From contig NZ_JACHXS010000006.1 in assembly GCF_014192225.1 (NCBI RefSeq), positions 246,135 through 310,134 on the forward strand: DNA of 64,000 nt, written 5' to 3'. Below the pieces are notes generated by a model. The model did not search any database. It had not been told where the DNA came from and saw nothing but the letters and a program-made list of their open reading frames with translations. Below are positions 25,116 to 33,404 of the stretch, piece by piece. The stretch is from Pseudoduganella umbonata. Lineage in GTDB: Bacteria; Pseudomonadota; Gammaproteobacteria; Burkholderiales; Burkholderiaceae_D. The position numbers and the translations under genes were made by a program. Position 1 is the first letter of the stretch; the number at the start of each line of letters is the position of its first letter.

Positions 25116-26603
25116 TTATGCGGGTTGGGCAGGCAGGTCGCCCAGGTCCGGATCGAGCGGCCAGATCGGCCGCGCGATGGCGCGGTAGGGAATGCCGGCG
25201 ATGTCGGCGCTGAGCGTCCCGGCCGTGTCGCAGTACACGGTGGCGGCCGCGATCGGATCGAATCCGGCGCGGAAATGCTGGGTCGACTTGACGACGACCA
25301 GGCGCCGTGCGCGCACGTCGATGCCCAGTTCGGTGAAGCACTCGGGCGAGAATACCTGCTGGCGTACCGTGTTCAGCACGATGTCGATGCCGGCCGCGCG
25401 GATCGCCACGGCCAGGCCCAGGGCGTCGCTGCCCTTGCCGCCCAGGCCCGGCTGGCGCGCGTCGCCGCGCACGCACAGCACCTCGGCCTCCACGTCCACC
25501 GGTGCACCCGAGCGGGGCCCCACCTTGCCGCCGATCCGCAGCGGCAGCCGGGCGCTCGCGCCGGCATCGGCGGCGATGGCGGCGGCCTGCGGATCCCAGA
25601 TCATGCCCAGCGCGGCATTGTCGACGCCACGTTCGAGCAGCGCGCGCAGTACGAACGTGCTGTCGCCGGCCGCGCCGCCGCCCGGGTTGTCGGCGCCGTC
25701 GGCCAGCACCACCGGCCTGCCCGCGCCGTCGATGGCCAGCGCGGCATCGAGCGCCTGGTCCAGCGGCAGGCGTGCCGCGGCGGCGCCCCGCAGCGCGAAC
25801 ATCTCGCCAGCGAGCCGGCCCGCCAGCTCCTCCGCGGCCTGCGCGGCGGGTGCATCGTGCGCCACCAGCACGGCCGCTCCCGTATCCACGGCGTCGGACC
25901 ACGGAAAGCCGTGCATCGCCGACACCGAGCGGATGCCGGGCTGGCGTTCGGCCTCCTCCAGGCGCCGCACGAAGGCGCGCATCGGCCCTTCCGTGGTGCC
26001 GAACAGGCCGAGCATCGGCACGCGGCGCATCAGCATGCGCGGCGCCGGCGCGCCGCCGGCCATCGCGGCCAGCAAAGCATACAGCTCGGCGCTGCGCTCG
26101 GCATAGTCGGTGTGCGGGTATTCCTTGCAGGCCACCAGCAGCGCGCCGCTGCCGAGCATGGCCGGCGTCACGTTGCCGTGCAGGTCGAGCAGGGCGCCGA
26201 CCGGCATCGCGGGGCCGGCCTGCCCCCGAACGTGGCGCAGCAGGTCGCCTTCGCAATCGGCATAGCCGTCCGCCATCATCGCGCCATGCAGTACCAGCAG
26301 CACCGCATCGACGGGCCCGGCGGCGCGCAGCTCGGCCAGCAGCTCGTCGCGCAGTCCCTCGTAGACGCCGCGCGCCACCGGGCCGGCCGGCTGGGCCCAG
26401 GCGCACATGCCGGCCACCACCTCGTCGCCGCGCGCGGCCGCCACGGCCAGCAGGTCGGCATAGCCGGCGAAACCGCGCGCCTTGTCGCGGGTGGCGGCAT
26501 CGCCTGGCAGGTGGAGGATATCGTCGCGGAACGAGCGCAGCGTGGTGGGCAGCGGCGAAAAGCTGTTGGTCTCGTGGGCAAAGGCGGCAAGGAAGACGCG
26601 CAT
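25116..26603 (-). CDS. M81 family metallopeptidase (MlrC-type)
   Basis: A 495-residue protein of the MlrC/M81 family. The N-terminal zinc motif AFAHETNSFSP covers His10-Glu11; LVLHGAMMADGYADCEGD and the family signature LLDLHGN follow. The C-terminal MlrC domain begins near residue 300 (LADGADNPGGGAAGDST). MlrC cleaves linear peptides in microcystin breakdown; other members act on unusual peptides or amide bonds. The start codon follows the TonB receptor stop with no gap, so the two are translationally linked. Together with the adjacent transporter and the divergent serine hydrolase it makes an mlrBCD-like set. Confidence 0.9.
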   Translation of the reverse strand: MRVFLAAFAHETNSFSPLPTTLRSFRDDILHLPGDAATRDKARGFAGYADLLAVAAARGDEVVAGMCAWAQPAGPVARGVYEGLRDELLAELRAAGPVDAVLLVLHGAMMADGYADCEGDLLRHVRGQAGPAMPVGALLDLHGNVTPAMLGSGALLVACKEYPHTDYAERSAELYALLAAMAGGAPAPRMLMRRVPMLGLFGTTEGPMRAFVRRLEEAERQPGIRSVSAMHGFPWSDAVDTGAAVLVAHDAPAAQAAEELAGRLAGEMFALRGAAAARLPLDQALDAALAIDGAGRPVVLADGADNPGGGAAGDSTFVLRALLERGVDNAALGMIWDPQAAAIAADAGASARLPLRIGGKVGPRSGAPVDVEAEVLCVRGDARQPGLGGKGSDALGLAVAIRAAGIDIVLNTVRQQVFSPECFTELGIDVRARRLVVVKSTQHFRAGFDPIAAATVYCDTAGTLSADIAGIPYRAIARPIWPLDPDLGDLPAQPA

Positions 26604-28898
26604 TCAGAACTCCCGCGTCAGCATCACGCCGGCCGTGCGCGGACGCTGCACCGTCATGTTCACGGGCGCGCCGTAGGGCACGAAGCCGGTGCCGCCGGCC
26701 AGCTGGGCGCGGCGGTCGAGCAGGTTGTTCACGTACACGCTGGCCGTGGTCGCGCCGAACGTCATGCCGGCCTGCAGGTTGACCATCGCATACGACGGCA
26801 GCACATAGTTGGGCAGCGTCGGGTTCTCGTCGAAGCCGGCGTTGCGCTTGCCGACGTAGCGGGCGTCGATGCCGGCGTAGGCGGGCCGCCCAGCCAGCTC
26901 GCCGTTGTAGCGGGCGCCGATGCTGGCCGAGACACGCGCGGTATTGGGCAGGCGCGCGCCGTCGCGCGCCAGGCCGGGTGCGTCCTCGGACAGGCGGGCG
27001 TCGATCCATGTCAGCGCGCCATTCAACTGCCAGCTTGCCGTGGGCCGGTACTGCAGGTTCAGTTCCGCGCCCTGGATGTGCGCCTTGCCCGCGTTGACGA
27101 TCACGTTGATGCCGTTGACGGCGTAGAACTGCTGGATATCGTCCCAGCGGATGTCGTACACGGCCGCCTCCACGCCCAGCTTGCGGCCCAGCAGGTCGGC
27201 CTTGTAGCCCAGTTCATAGCTCCACAGCTCGTCGTGGTCGAAGGTGGGCGGCGCGGCGGTGGCGCCGGTCTGGAAATCCTTCAGCACGGCGTTCGGGCCG
27301 CCCGGCCGGTAGCCGCTCGCGGCCCGCACATACACGTTGCTGGTGGCATCCAGCGCGTAGCGCGCCGTGGCCATGTACGTCGTGCTGGTGTCCTTCGACT
27401 CCGACACGATGTCGGTTGCCTCGCCCAGCAGCATGCCGGAGGCGCGCTGGTGGTAGTCCTGCTCGTTGCGGGCCACGCGCACGCCGGCCGTCAGCGCCAG
27501 GCGCGGCGTGGCGTTCCACGTCACGTCGCCATAGGCGGCCAGCTCGCGGTATTCGCTGGGCACGCTGGCCCGCAGCAGGTCCGGTCCCGGCGCGGCGCCG
27601 GCGCCGGCCAGCGTGGAGCCGAGCAGCTGCTCGTTGCCGCCCCGCTGGTCGTCGTAGAACAGGCCGGCCAGCCATTCGACGGTGCGGCGCGCCGGCGACG
27701 TGAGGCGGAACTCCTGCGTCCACTTGCGCACCCGCGTGGACTGGTGCACGCCCACGCCGGCCAGGTCCAGCCCCAGCGGCGCCAGCAGCGGGGCATACAC
27801 GCCCGTATAGTCCAGGCGCAGGTCGATGTCGTTGGTCTGCCGCGCCGTGATCGCGTTCAGCCGCGCCCAGCCGAAGTCGTACTCGATGTCGGCGGCGGCG
27901 ATGCGCACCTTGATGTCGTACGGTTCGCGCAGCGCGGCGTGGCGGGTCAGCTCGCGCCCCGAGGGGCGGCCCGTGCCGGCGTCGTAGTCCACGTAATCGG
28001 TGCTGTCGCGCCGCGTGTTCTGGGCGGTGGCGGTCAGCCTCACCTTCAGCTTATTGCCGGGCTCCACCAGCACCGACACGCGGGCGCCGCTGTTGCGCCC
28101 GCCATTGATGTTGGCACCGGCCGCCGGTCCCGTCGCATCGATGTAGCCGCCGGACTTGTCGGTGAACGCCGCCACGCGCAGCGCCGCCACGTTCTCGCGC
28201 AGCGGCACGTTCAGCACGATGTTTTCCGTATGGCCGGGCCGGCCGCCGCGAGTGGCGCTGAAGCCGACGGCGGCCTTGCCGGAGAACTCGCGCGGATTCG
28301 GCTCGTTCGTCACGTACTTCAGCAGGCCGCCCATGGCGCCGGCGCCATACAGCGTGCCCTGCGGGCCCCGCAGCAGCTCGATGTGGTGCAAGTCCAGCAG
28401 GGCCATGTCGAGCGAGGTGACGGAGCCGAGCGCGAAGGGGGTGCTGGAACCGTAGGCCACGTCGTCGATATAGGTGCCCACGGTGGCGATGGTCTGGTCG
28501 CCGGTCGACACGCCGCGGATGCTGATGCTGCCGAAGCCGGCGCCGCCGCCGTTCTTCACATCCACGCCCGGCTGGTTGGCCAGGTAGTCGCTCAGCATCT
28601 TCGCGCCCGCCTGCTCGAGCTGCCCGGCGGGCAGCATGTCGACCTGCATCGGCACTTCGCGCGCCGGTTCACGGCGGCGGTTGGCCGATACGGTGACGAC
28701 CTGCGGCTCCGCGGCGGCTGTCGCCGCAGGCGCCTCCGCCGTTTGCGCCTTGGCGGCGCCGGCAAAAGCAAGCGGCAGCAGCAGGGCAAGCGGAAGCAAA
28801 ACTAGGCGAGGCAAAGCAGGGCGAGGCAAAGCGACGGGAGGCAAGGCGGGGCCGGCGCGGCGCGCGGCGCGGGCAGGGAGACAGGCGGCTGCGTTCAT
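26604..28898 (-). CDS. TonB-dependent outer-membrane receptor
   Basis: A 764-residue receptor with a long, proline/leucine-rich signal sequence, a plug domain (EVPMQVDMLPAGQLEQAGAK onwards, with LLRGPQGTLYGAGAMGGLL) and a C-terminal barrel ending in the aromatic-type GVMLTREF. AAGGA precedes ATG 28898. It heads the operon with the M81 peptidase and MFS transporter, so its ligand is more likely a peptide or related organic compound than an iron chelate. The coding DNA for the signal region holds a duplicated GGCGAGGCAAAGC unit (28805-28832). Divergent from the serine hydrolase across an AT-rich promoter. Confidence 0.92.
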   Translation of the reverse strand: MNAAACLPARAARRAGPALPPVALPRPALPRLVLLPLALLLPLAFAGAAKAQTAEAPAATAAAEPQVVTVSANRRREPAREVPMQVDMLPAGQLEQAGAKMLSDYLANQPGVDVKNGGGAGFGSISIRGVSTGDQTIATVGTYIDDVAYGSSTPFALGSVTSLDMALLDLHHIELLRGPQGTLYGAGAMGGLLKYVTNEPNPREFSGKAAVGFSATRGGRPGHTENIVLNVPLRENVAALRVAAFTDKSGGYIDATGPAAGANINGGRNSGARVSVLVEPGNKLKVRLTATAQNTRRDSTDYVDYDAGTGRPSGRELTRHAALREPYDIKVRIAAADIEYDFGWARLNAITARQTNDIDLRLDYTGVYAPLLAPLGLDLAGVGVHQSTRVRKWTQEFRLTSPARRTVEWLAGLFYDDQRGGNEQLLGSTLAGAGAAPGPDLLRASVPSEYRELAAYGDVTWNATPRLALTAGVRVARNEQDYHQRASGMLLGEATDIVSESKDTSTTYMATARYALDATSNVYVRAASGYRPGGPNAVLKDFQTGATAAPPTFDHDELWSYELGYKADLLGRKLGVEAAVYDIRWDDIQQFYAVNGINVIVNAGKAHIQGAELNLQYRPTASWQLNGALTWIDARLSEDAPGLARDGARLPNTARVSASIGARYNGELAGRPAYAGIDARYVGKRNAGFDENPTLPNYVLPSYAMVNLQAGMTFGATTASVYVNNLLDRRAQLAGGTGFVPYGAPVNMTVQRPRTAGVMLTREF

Positions 28899-29148
28899 GG
28901 GTTTCCTTGAAAACGGAGAAGGTTGCAATGGAGCGTATTCCCGGTTTTCTAACATGTCAATTTTTATTTCTAATCTCGAAAAATGTGCTTGCCCCGCGCT
29001 CCGGGAGGAGCGCAATGATGTCGTGATGGTGGGGGAAACTTCTATTTTTTCGCGTTTGTAAAAATTTTCTAATTCAGATAAAGTGGTTCAGGAAGCGGGT
29101 TTGCCCCGCCGCCAGTCGCCGCCATCTCAACCGCAGCCAGGAGAATCG
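28899..29148. promoter_or_regulatory. AT-rich divergent promoter region of the peptide-utilisation island
   Basis: The 250 bp between the receptor and the serine hydrolase are strikingly AT-rich compared with all surrounding DNA. They contain TTTTCTAA (near 28946 and 29065), TTTCTAATCTCGAAAAA (near 28970) and TTTTTTCGCG (near 29045). Similar words (TTTCTTAATTTGAAAA) follow the palindrome upstream of the FAD oxidoreductase, suggesting a single regulator, most likely the XRE-cupin protein. Promoter positions cannot be fixed by eye. Confidence 0.5.
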
Positions 29149-30810
29149 ATGAACACCGTTTCCGCCGATATGGACAACCCCAGCGAGGCGGCCGCCGCGC
29201 TCGATCCGCTGTTCGCACCGTTCAACCGTGCCGACGCCCCCGGCCTGGTGGTCGCCGTGGCCCGCGACGGCAAGCCCGTCTACCGGCGCGGCTTCGGCCT
29301 GGCCAGCGTCGGACTGGGCGTGGCCAACACGCCGTGGACGCGGATGCGGATCGGCTCGACCAGCAAGCACTTCGCCTGCCTGGCCGCGCTGCTGCTGGAA
29401 GAGGACGGCCTGCTCGACCTGGACGCGCCGGCCAGCCGCCACGTGCCCGAACTCGTCACGCAAGGCGCGATGCCGACGCTGCGCCAGTTCATGAACCACA
29501 CGAGCGGCCTGCGCTGCGGCCTGGACGCGGGGTTCCTGGCCGAGGGCATGGCGGTCCGGCCCGCCGGCAGCATGCTGGCCGGGCAGGTGCGCATGCGCGA
29601 TGTGAATTTCGCGCCGGGCGAGAAGTTCATGTACAACAACGGCGGCTATCACCTGCTGTCGCTGGCGATCGCGCGTGCCGCCGGCATGCCGTTCGAACGT
29701 TTCCTTGCGGAGCGCATCCTCGCGCCGCTCGGCATGCACGATACGCAGTCCGTGCCGGACGATTTCGCGATCCATCCGGGCCTGGCCACGCTGCACGTGC
29801 CGCTGCCGGGTGGCGGCTACAAGCGCGGTGTCTTCCCCAGCATGGAGCTGCTGGGCGAGGGGGCGATGATCTCGACGCTGGACGACATGCTGCGCTGGCT
29901 CGCGCACCTGCGCGGCCCGAAACGCGTCGGCAGCGCGGCGGCCTGGGAACGGATGACGGCGCCGACGCGGCTGGCGAACGGCGTCGCCGTGCCCTACGGC
30001 TATGGCCTGATGCGCCACCCGTACCGCGGCGTGGAAGTGATCCACCACGCCGGCGCCGTGATCGGCGGCGCCTGCCAGATGCTGACGGTGCCGGCGCATG
30101 CGCTCGACATCGTCATCATGAGCAATGGCGCGCCGGTCAATCCGCACGAACTGGCCATGCAGGTGCTCGACAAGATGCTGGGCGATGCGCTGGCCGGGCC
30201 GGTGCCGGCCAAGGCCGACAGCACCCCGTACCGCCGCCTGATCGGCGCGCGCTATGTGGGCCGGGCTTCCGGTCTCGTGATCGGCTTCGCGGACGTCGAG
30301 GGCGCGCTGGGTCTATCGCTGCTGAACCTGCCGCCGATGCCGCTGTACGGCAGCGGCGGCGAACTGCGACTGCCGTTCGAGGATATCGCGGCCGGTCCGT
30401 TCGTGCTCGATGCGCGTGCGCTGGAAGGCGAGGGCGCGCCGCCGGCAACGCTGCCGTTCGGCGAGGCCGGCGTGCCCGAGCCCTACGACCTGCTGGTGGC
30501 ACCCGAGGGCGGCCTGCCACCCTTCGCGGCGGCGCTGGCCGGCGAATACACGGTGCCCGACCTGGATGCGCGCGCCACCATCGCGCAGGAAGGCGAGGAT
30601 CTGACGATGCGGGTGCAGGGCCGCTTTGGTGCAACGGTGCTGCGCTTCGAACCGTTCGGGCCCGGCCTGCTGGGGTGGCGGATGGACGGCGCCGACATCC
30701 CGCTGCGCGGCATTGCCCACGTGCGGCGCGATGGCAATGGCGTGGTCACGGAGCTGGCGATCGACACCACGCGCACGCGCGGCATGCGTTTCATGCGGCA
30801 GGGGCGCTAG
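29149..30810 (+). CDS. Serine hydrolase, D-aminopeptidase / MlrB-like (S12 family)
   Basis: A 553-residue penicillin-recognising serine hydrolase. The catalytic residues Ser70-x-x-Lys73 (STSK), Tyr162-x-Asn164 (YNN) and His300 in HAG are all present. Their spacing is close to what I recall for the Ochrobactrum D-aminopeptidase. The last 180 residues form two further beta domains (from about GARYVGRASG), also as in D-aminopeptidase. No signal peptide is visible. GGAGA precedes ATG 29149. It is divergent from the receptor-M81-MFS operon. MlrB of microcystin degraders belongs to the same serine-hydrolase class. It likely trims peptides with N-terminal D- or unusual residues. Confidence 0.85.
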   Translation: MNTVSADMDNPSEAAAALDPLFAPFNRADAPGLVVAVARDGKPVYRRGFGLASVGLGVANTPWTRMRIGSTSKHFACLAALLLEEDGLLDLDAPASRHVPELVTQGAMPTLRQFMNHTSGLRCGLDAGFLAEGMAVRPAGSMLAGQVRMRDVNFAPGEKFMYNNGGYHLLSLAIARAAGMPFERFLAERILAPLGMHDTQSVPDDFAIHPGLATLHVPLPGGGYKRGVFPSMELLGEGAMISTLDDMLRWLAHLRGPKRVGSAAAWERMTAPTRLANGVAVPYGYGLMRHPYRGVEVIHHAGAVIGGACQMLTVPAHALDIVIMSNGAPVNPHELAMQVLDKMLGDALAGPVPAKADSTPYRRLIGARYVGRASGLVIGFADVEGALGLSLLNLPPMPLYGSGGELRLPFEDIAAGPFVLDARALEGEGAPPATLPFGEAGVPEPYDLLVAPEGGLPPFAAALAGEYTVPDLDARATIAQEGEDLTMRVQGRFGATVLRFEPFGPGLLGWRMDGADIPLRGIAHVRRDGNGVVTELAIDTTRTRGMRFMRQGR

Positions 30811-30817
30811 GTCGCCT

Positions 30818-30839
30818 CCCGGCCGTGCAGGCGGCCGGG
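30818..30839 (+). terminator. GC-rich hairpin after the serine hydrolase
   Basis: CCCGGCCG pairs with CGGCCGGG around a 6-nt loop, starting 8 bp after the stop codon. No T-run follows, so termination would be weak or need Rho; it may simply stabilise the mRNA end. Confidence 0.4.
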
Positions 30840-30879
30840 GGGGCAGGGAACATCGGCGACGGTGCGGAGTTGCCGCCTC

Positions 30880-30905
30880 TAATGAGAATGCTATATCATT
30901 ATTGA
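30880..30905 (+). promoter_or_regulatory. Possible Fur box upstream of the TonB receptor
   Basis: TAATGAGAATGCTATATCAT followed by TATTGA has the AT-rich NAT(A/T)AT hexamer pattern of Fur sites, about 85 bp before the receptor start. The match to an ideal palindrome is partial, unlike the perfect site at 63512. Iron control of this receptor is plausible but not certain. Confidence 0.45.
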
Positions 30906-30988
30906 CTGACCGGCATTACTGCGCCGGGCCGGCGCCGGCGCGGGCCGGCGAATATTCAATCTGCTCAATCCTGATAAGGTAGTCGACC

Positions 30989-33037
30989 GTGAAGAAAAAA
31001 CGCCTGTGCCTGCTTCTTGCAACCGCTTCGGCGCTGTCCAGCCCGAGCGCGCATGCGGAGGATCCCGCCATCGTGATGGGCGAAGTGCGCATCAGTGCCC
31101 AGCGTGCCGGCGGGCCGCTGGCGAGTAACCGCATCCTGACGTCGGTCGACGTGCTGGGGGCCGACAAGGTCGAGGACGAGAACGTGATGAACAGCTGGGA
31201 GCTGGTGGGCCAGCTGCCCGGTGTGCAACTAACCGAAACGCGCATGGGCGCGGAATCCGGCAAGGCCACGTTCCGCGCCTTCAACGGGGAAGGCTATATC
31301 AACGGCATCAAGGTACTGATCGACGGCATCCCGAGCAACGTCAACAGCGGCAACCAGCGCTTCATCGACATGATCTTCCCGCTGGAGATCGACTACATCG
31401 AGGTGGTGCGCGGCACCAACGATCCGCGCTACGGCCTGCACAATATCGGCGGCAACATCAACTTCGGCACCCGCCAGGGCGGCAACTACACCGACGGGCG
31501 CGTTACCTATGGCAGCTACGACACGCGCGAGGCGCAGCTCGCCGTCGGCCGCGAGGACGGGTCCTTTGCGCAGAATTACTTCATCGCCTCGCAGCAGTCG
31601 GACGAGTACCGCGGCACCGGTTCCGAAAAATACTCGGTCGGCGGCAAGTGGTTCGTCACGTCGGCCAGCAAGGCCGTCAAGGCCGGCCTGGTGGTGCGCG
31701 CTTACAAGCACGATGCCGGCGAACCGGGCTTTCTGACCGCCGCGGAGCTGGCCGCGGACCGGCGCCAGTCGCCGGCGAAGAACGCCAACGACCGGAGCGA
31801 GCGCGAGATGCGGCACGCCAGCGTGCACCTGGACTGGCAGATCACGCCCGACGCGTTCTTCAGCAACCGGGTCTATTACAACCGCTACGACGACGACCGC
31901 CGCGTCACGTTCACCAGCAACCCTGCGGGCTCCGCCCCGCGGCAGCGCCGTACCTGGGACGAACGGCAGGTGGGCTACCTGGGCAACCTGACGTGGCGTG
32001 CGAACGACCTCGTTACGCTCGATGGCGGCGTCAACGCCGAGCAGCAGGACAACCGGTATGGACGGATGCGCTTCGGCTATGCCAGCCCGACCGATTTCGG
32101 CACGCCCGTGCTGGTGCAGAACGACGATGCGTACACGCTCGACAACGTGGGTGCCTATGTGCAGGCCATCATCCGGCCGAGTGAATCGGTGAAGATCGTG
32201 CCGGGCTGGCGTGCCGACAAATTTTCCGGCCACAGCACGCTGATGGCGGGCGGATCGGCGCGTCTGCAGGACTACGGCTGGATCAGGCAGCCCAAGCTGA
32301 GCATGGTCTACAACCCGGCCGCCAGCGTGAGCCTGTACGCCAACTGGGGGCGCACATTCCAGGTCCTCACCGGCTCGGGCGCGCCGGCCTACCTGGCGCC
32401 CGGCCAGGCCACGTTCGACGCGTCGATCAACACGGGCAAGGAAGTGGGCATCAAGTTCAAGCCGGCTCCGCATACCGAGATGCGCCTGGCCGCCTGGCGG
32501 CAGGACGCCACCGGCGAAGTGGCCAACATGCCGGCCACCGGTACCACCGTCGGCCTGGGCGAAACGCGCCGGGAGGGCGTGGACCTGCAGGTCTCCGGCC
32601 AGGTGGCCGGGAAACTCGACCTGTGGGCGTCGCATTCGCTGCAGAAGGCCGAAGTGGTGAAGGCCTTCACGGCGGCCGGCGCTTCGCTGGCGGGCAAGGA
32701 AGTGTTTTCCACGCCGCGGTACATCTCCACGGCCGGCGCCGAATACCGCGCGTCGGACCGCCTGCGCTTCGGCCTGCAGGGCCGCGCCCAGGGCGATTAC
32801 TTCATCGACAGCCCGAACGAGCAGGGCAAGTTCGGCGGCTTCGTGCTGTTCGACGCCAGCCTGCGCTACCGGCTGTCCGAACGGGCCAGCATCGACGTGC
32901 AGGTGAAGAACCTGGCCGACCGGCGCTACGAATATGCGTGGTACGACAATTTCTTCTGGCCAGCCGGCCAGGCCCAGCCGATGTTCTCGTCCGGACCGGG
33001 CCGTTCCGCTTACGTCTCCCTGAACGTCAGGATGTGA
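30989..33037 (+). CDS. TonB-dependent receptor, siderophore/iron type
   Basis: A 682-residue outer-membrane receptor. A signal peptide ends at SAHA (residue 23). The plug runs to about 160 (SWELVGQLPGVQLTETRMGA, IEVVRGTNDPRYGLHNIGGN). The barrel carries the QPKLSMVYNPAASVSLYANW motif region and ends with the usual terminal aromatic-rich strands (LADRRYEYAWYDNFFWPAG). The closest recognisable style is the iron-chelate receptor group, and a possible Fur box upstream agrees. It is a single-gene unit followed by the structured repeat element. The ligand cannot be named. Confidence 0.9.
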   Translation: MKKKRLCLLLATASALSSPSAHAEDPAIVMGEVRISAQRAGGPLASNRILTSVDVLGADKVEDENVMNSWELVGQLPGVQLTETRMGAESGKATFRAFNGEGYINGIKVLIDGIPSNVNSGNQRFIDMIFPLEIDYIEVVRGTNDPRYGLHNIGGNINFGTRQGGNYTDGRVTYGSYDTREAQLAVGREDGSFAQNYFIASQQSDEYRGTGSEKYSVGGKWFVTSASKAVKAGLVVRAYKHDAGEPGFLTAAELAADRRQSPAKNANDRSEREMRHASVHLDWQITPDAFFSNRVYYNRYDDDRRVTFTSNPAGSAPRQRRTWDERQVGYLGNLTWRANDLVTLDGGVNAEQQDNRYGRMRFGYASPTDFGTPVLVQNDDAYTLDNVGAYVQAIIRPSESVKIVPGWRADKFSGHSTLMAGGSARLQDYGWIRQPKLSMVYNPAASVSLYANWGRTFQVLTGSGAPAYLAPGQATFDASINTGKEVGIKFKPAPHTEMRLAAWRQDATGEVANMPATGTTVGLGETRREGVDLQVSGQVAGKLDLWASHSLQKAEVVKAFTAAGASLAGKEVFSTPRYISTAGAEYRASDRLRFGLQGRAQGDYFIDSPNEQGKFGGFVLFDASLRYRLSERASIDVQVKNLADRRYEYAWYDNFFWPAGQAQPMFSSGPGRSAYVSLNVRM

Positions 33038-33070
33038 AGGTAGTAAAGGGCCACAGACGCTAGAGCCGCT

Positions 33071-33391
33071 TAGTCTGCGATGTTTGATGTCGAAAGGGCG
33101 CCGGAGCAGCAGGGGTCTGTCCCCGCCAGTCGTTGGCACTATCCGGGGCGCTGGCAATGATGAAGGGGACTGACCCCGGTTTTTGCCGCATCTCGATGGC
33201 CTTGGCAAAAACCGGGGTCAGTCCCCTTGAAATGGCGGCAACTGTGGCTGGAGACTTCACTTACCGGGGACAGGGAGGAGTAATTCCGTGCACGGAATTA
33301 CCGCTGCGCAGGCGGGAAGCAAGCTTCCCGAAACCCCTGCTATGCCCCCAGTGACGCGACCGCTGTTTGCGACATCTAATTGCGCTATCTA
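33071..33391 (+). repeat. Structured dispersed repeat element, copy 1
   Basis: About 320 bp also found at 63550-64000. It contains GGGGTCTGTCCCC and a perfect 25-bp inverted repeat (33163-33187 with 33204-33228, 16-nt loop) built on GGGGACTGACCCC. A 22-bp palindrome (33280-33301, half-site GTAATTCCGTG), an 8-bp hairpin (33313-33330) and a right end TTTGCGACATCTAA (33366-33379) follow. The right end is the inverse of the left end of the copy at 63550. The palindrome and hairpin differ in sequence between copies but keep full pairing. It fills the gap between the receptor and the convergent aldehyde dehydrogenase, so it could also act as a two-way terminator. Confidence 0.85.
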
Positions 33392-33404
33392 AGCGCCATT
33401 AGCG

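Noticed and set aside
24016..27009. Minus-strand open frame in another phase across the MFS and M81 genes
   Set aside because: It overlaps two well-supported genes in the same direction and encodes only low-complexity Arg/Gly/Ala sequence.
25125..28805. Very long open frame on the plus strand opposite the M81 peptidase and TonB receptor
   Set aside because: It is arginine/glycine/histidine-rich with no domain, has no ribosome-binding site and mirrors the high third-position GC of the genuine genes on the other strand.
21840..30810. Complete microcystin-degradation (mlr) cluster
   Set aside because: No MlrA-like membrane endopeptidase is present in the window, so microcystin opening cannot be claimed.
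33071..33391. Insertion sequence with transposase
   Set aside because: The element is about 320 bp and has no open frame for a transposase; only a non-autonomous element remains possible.
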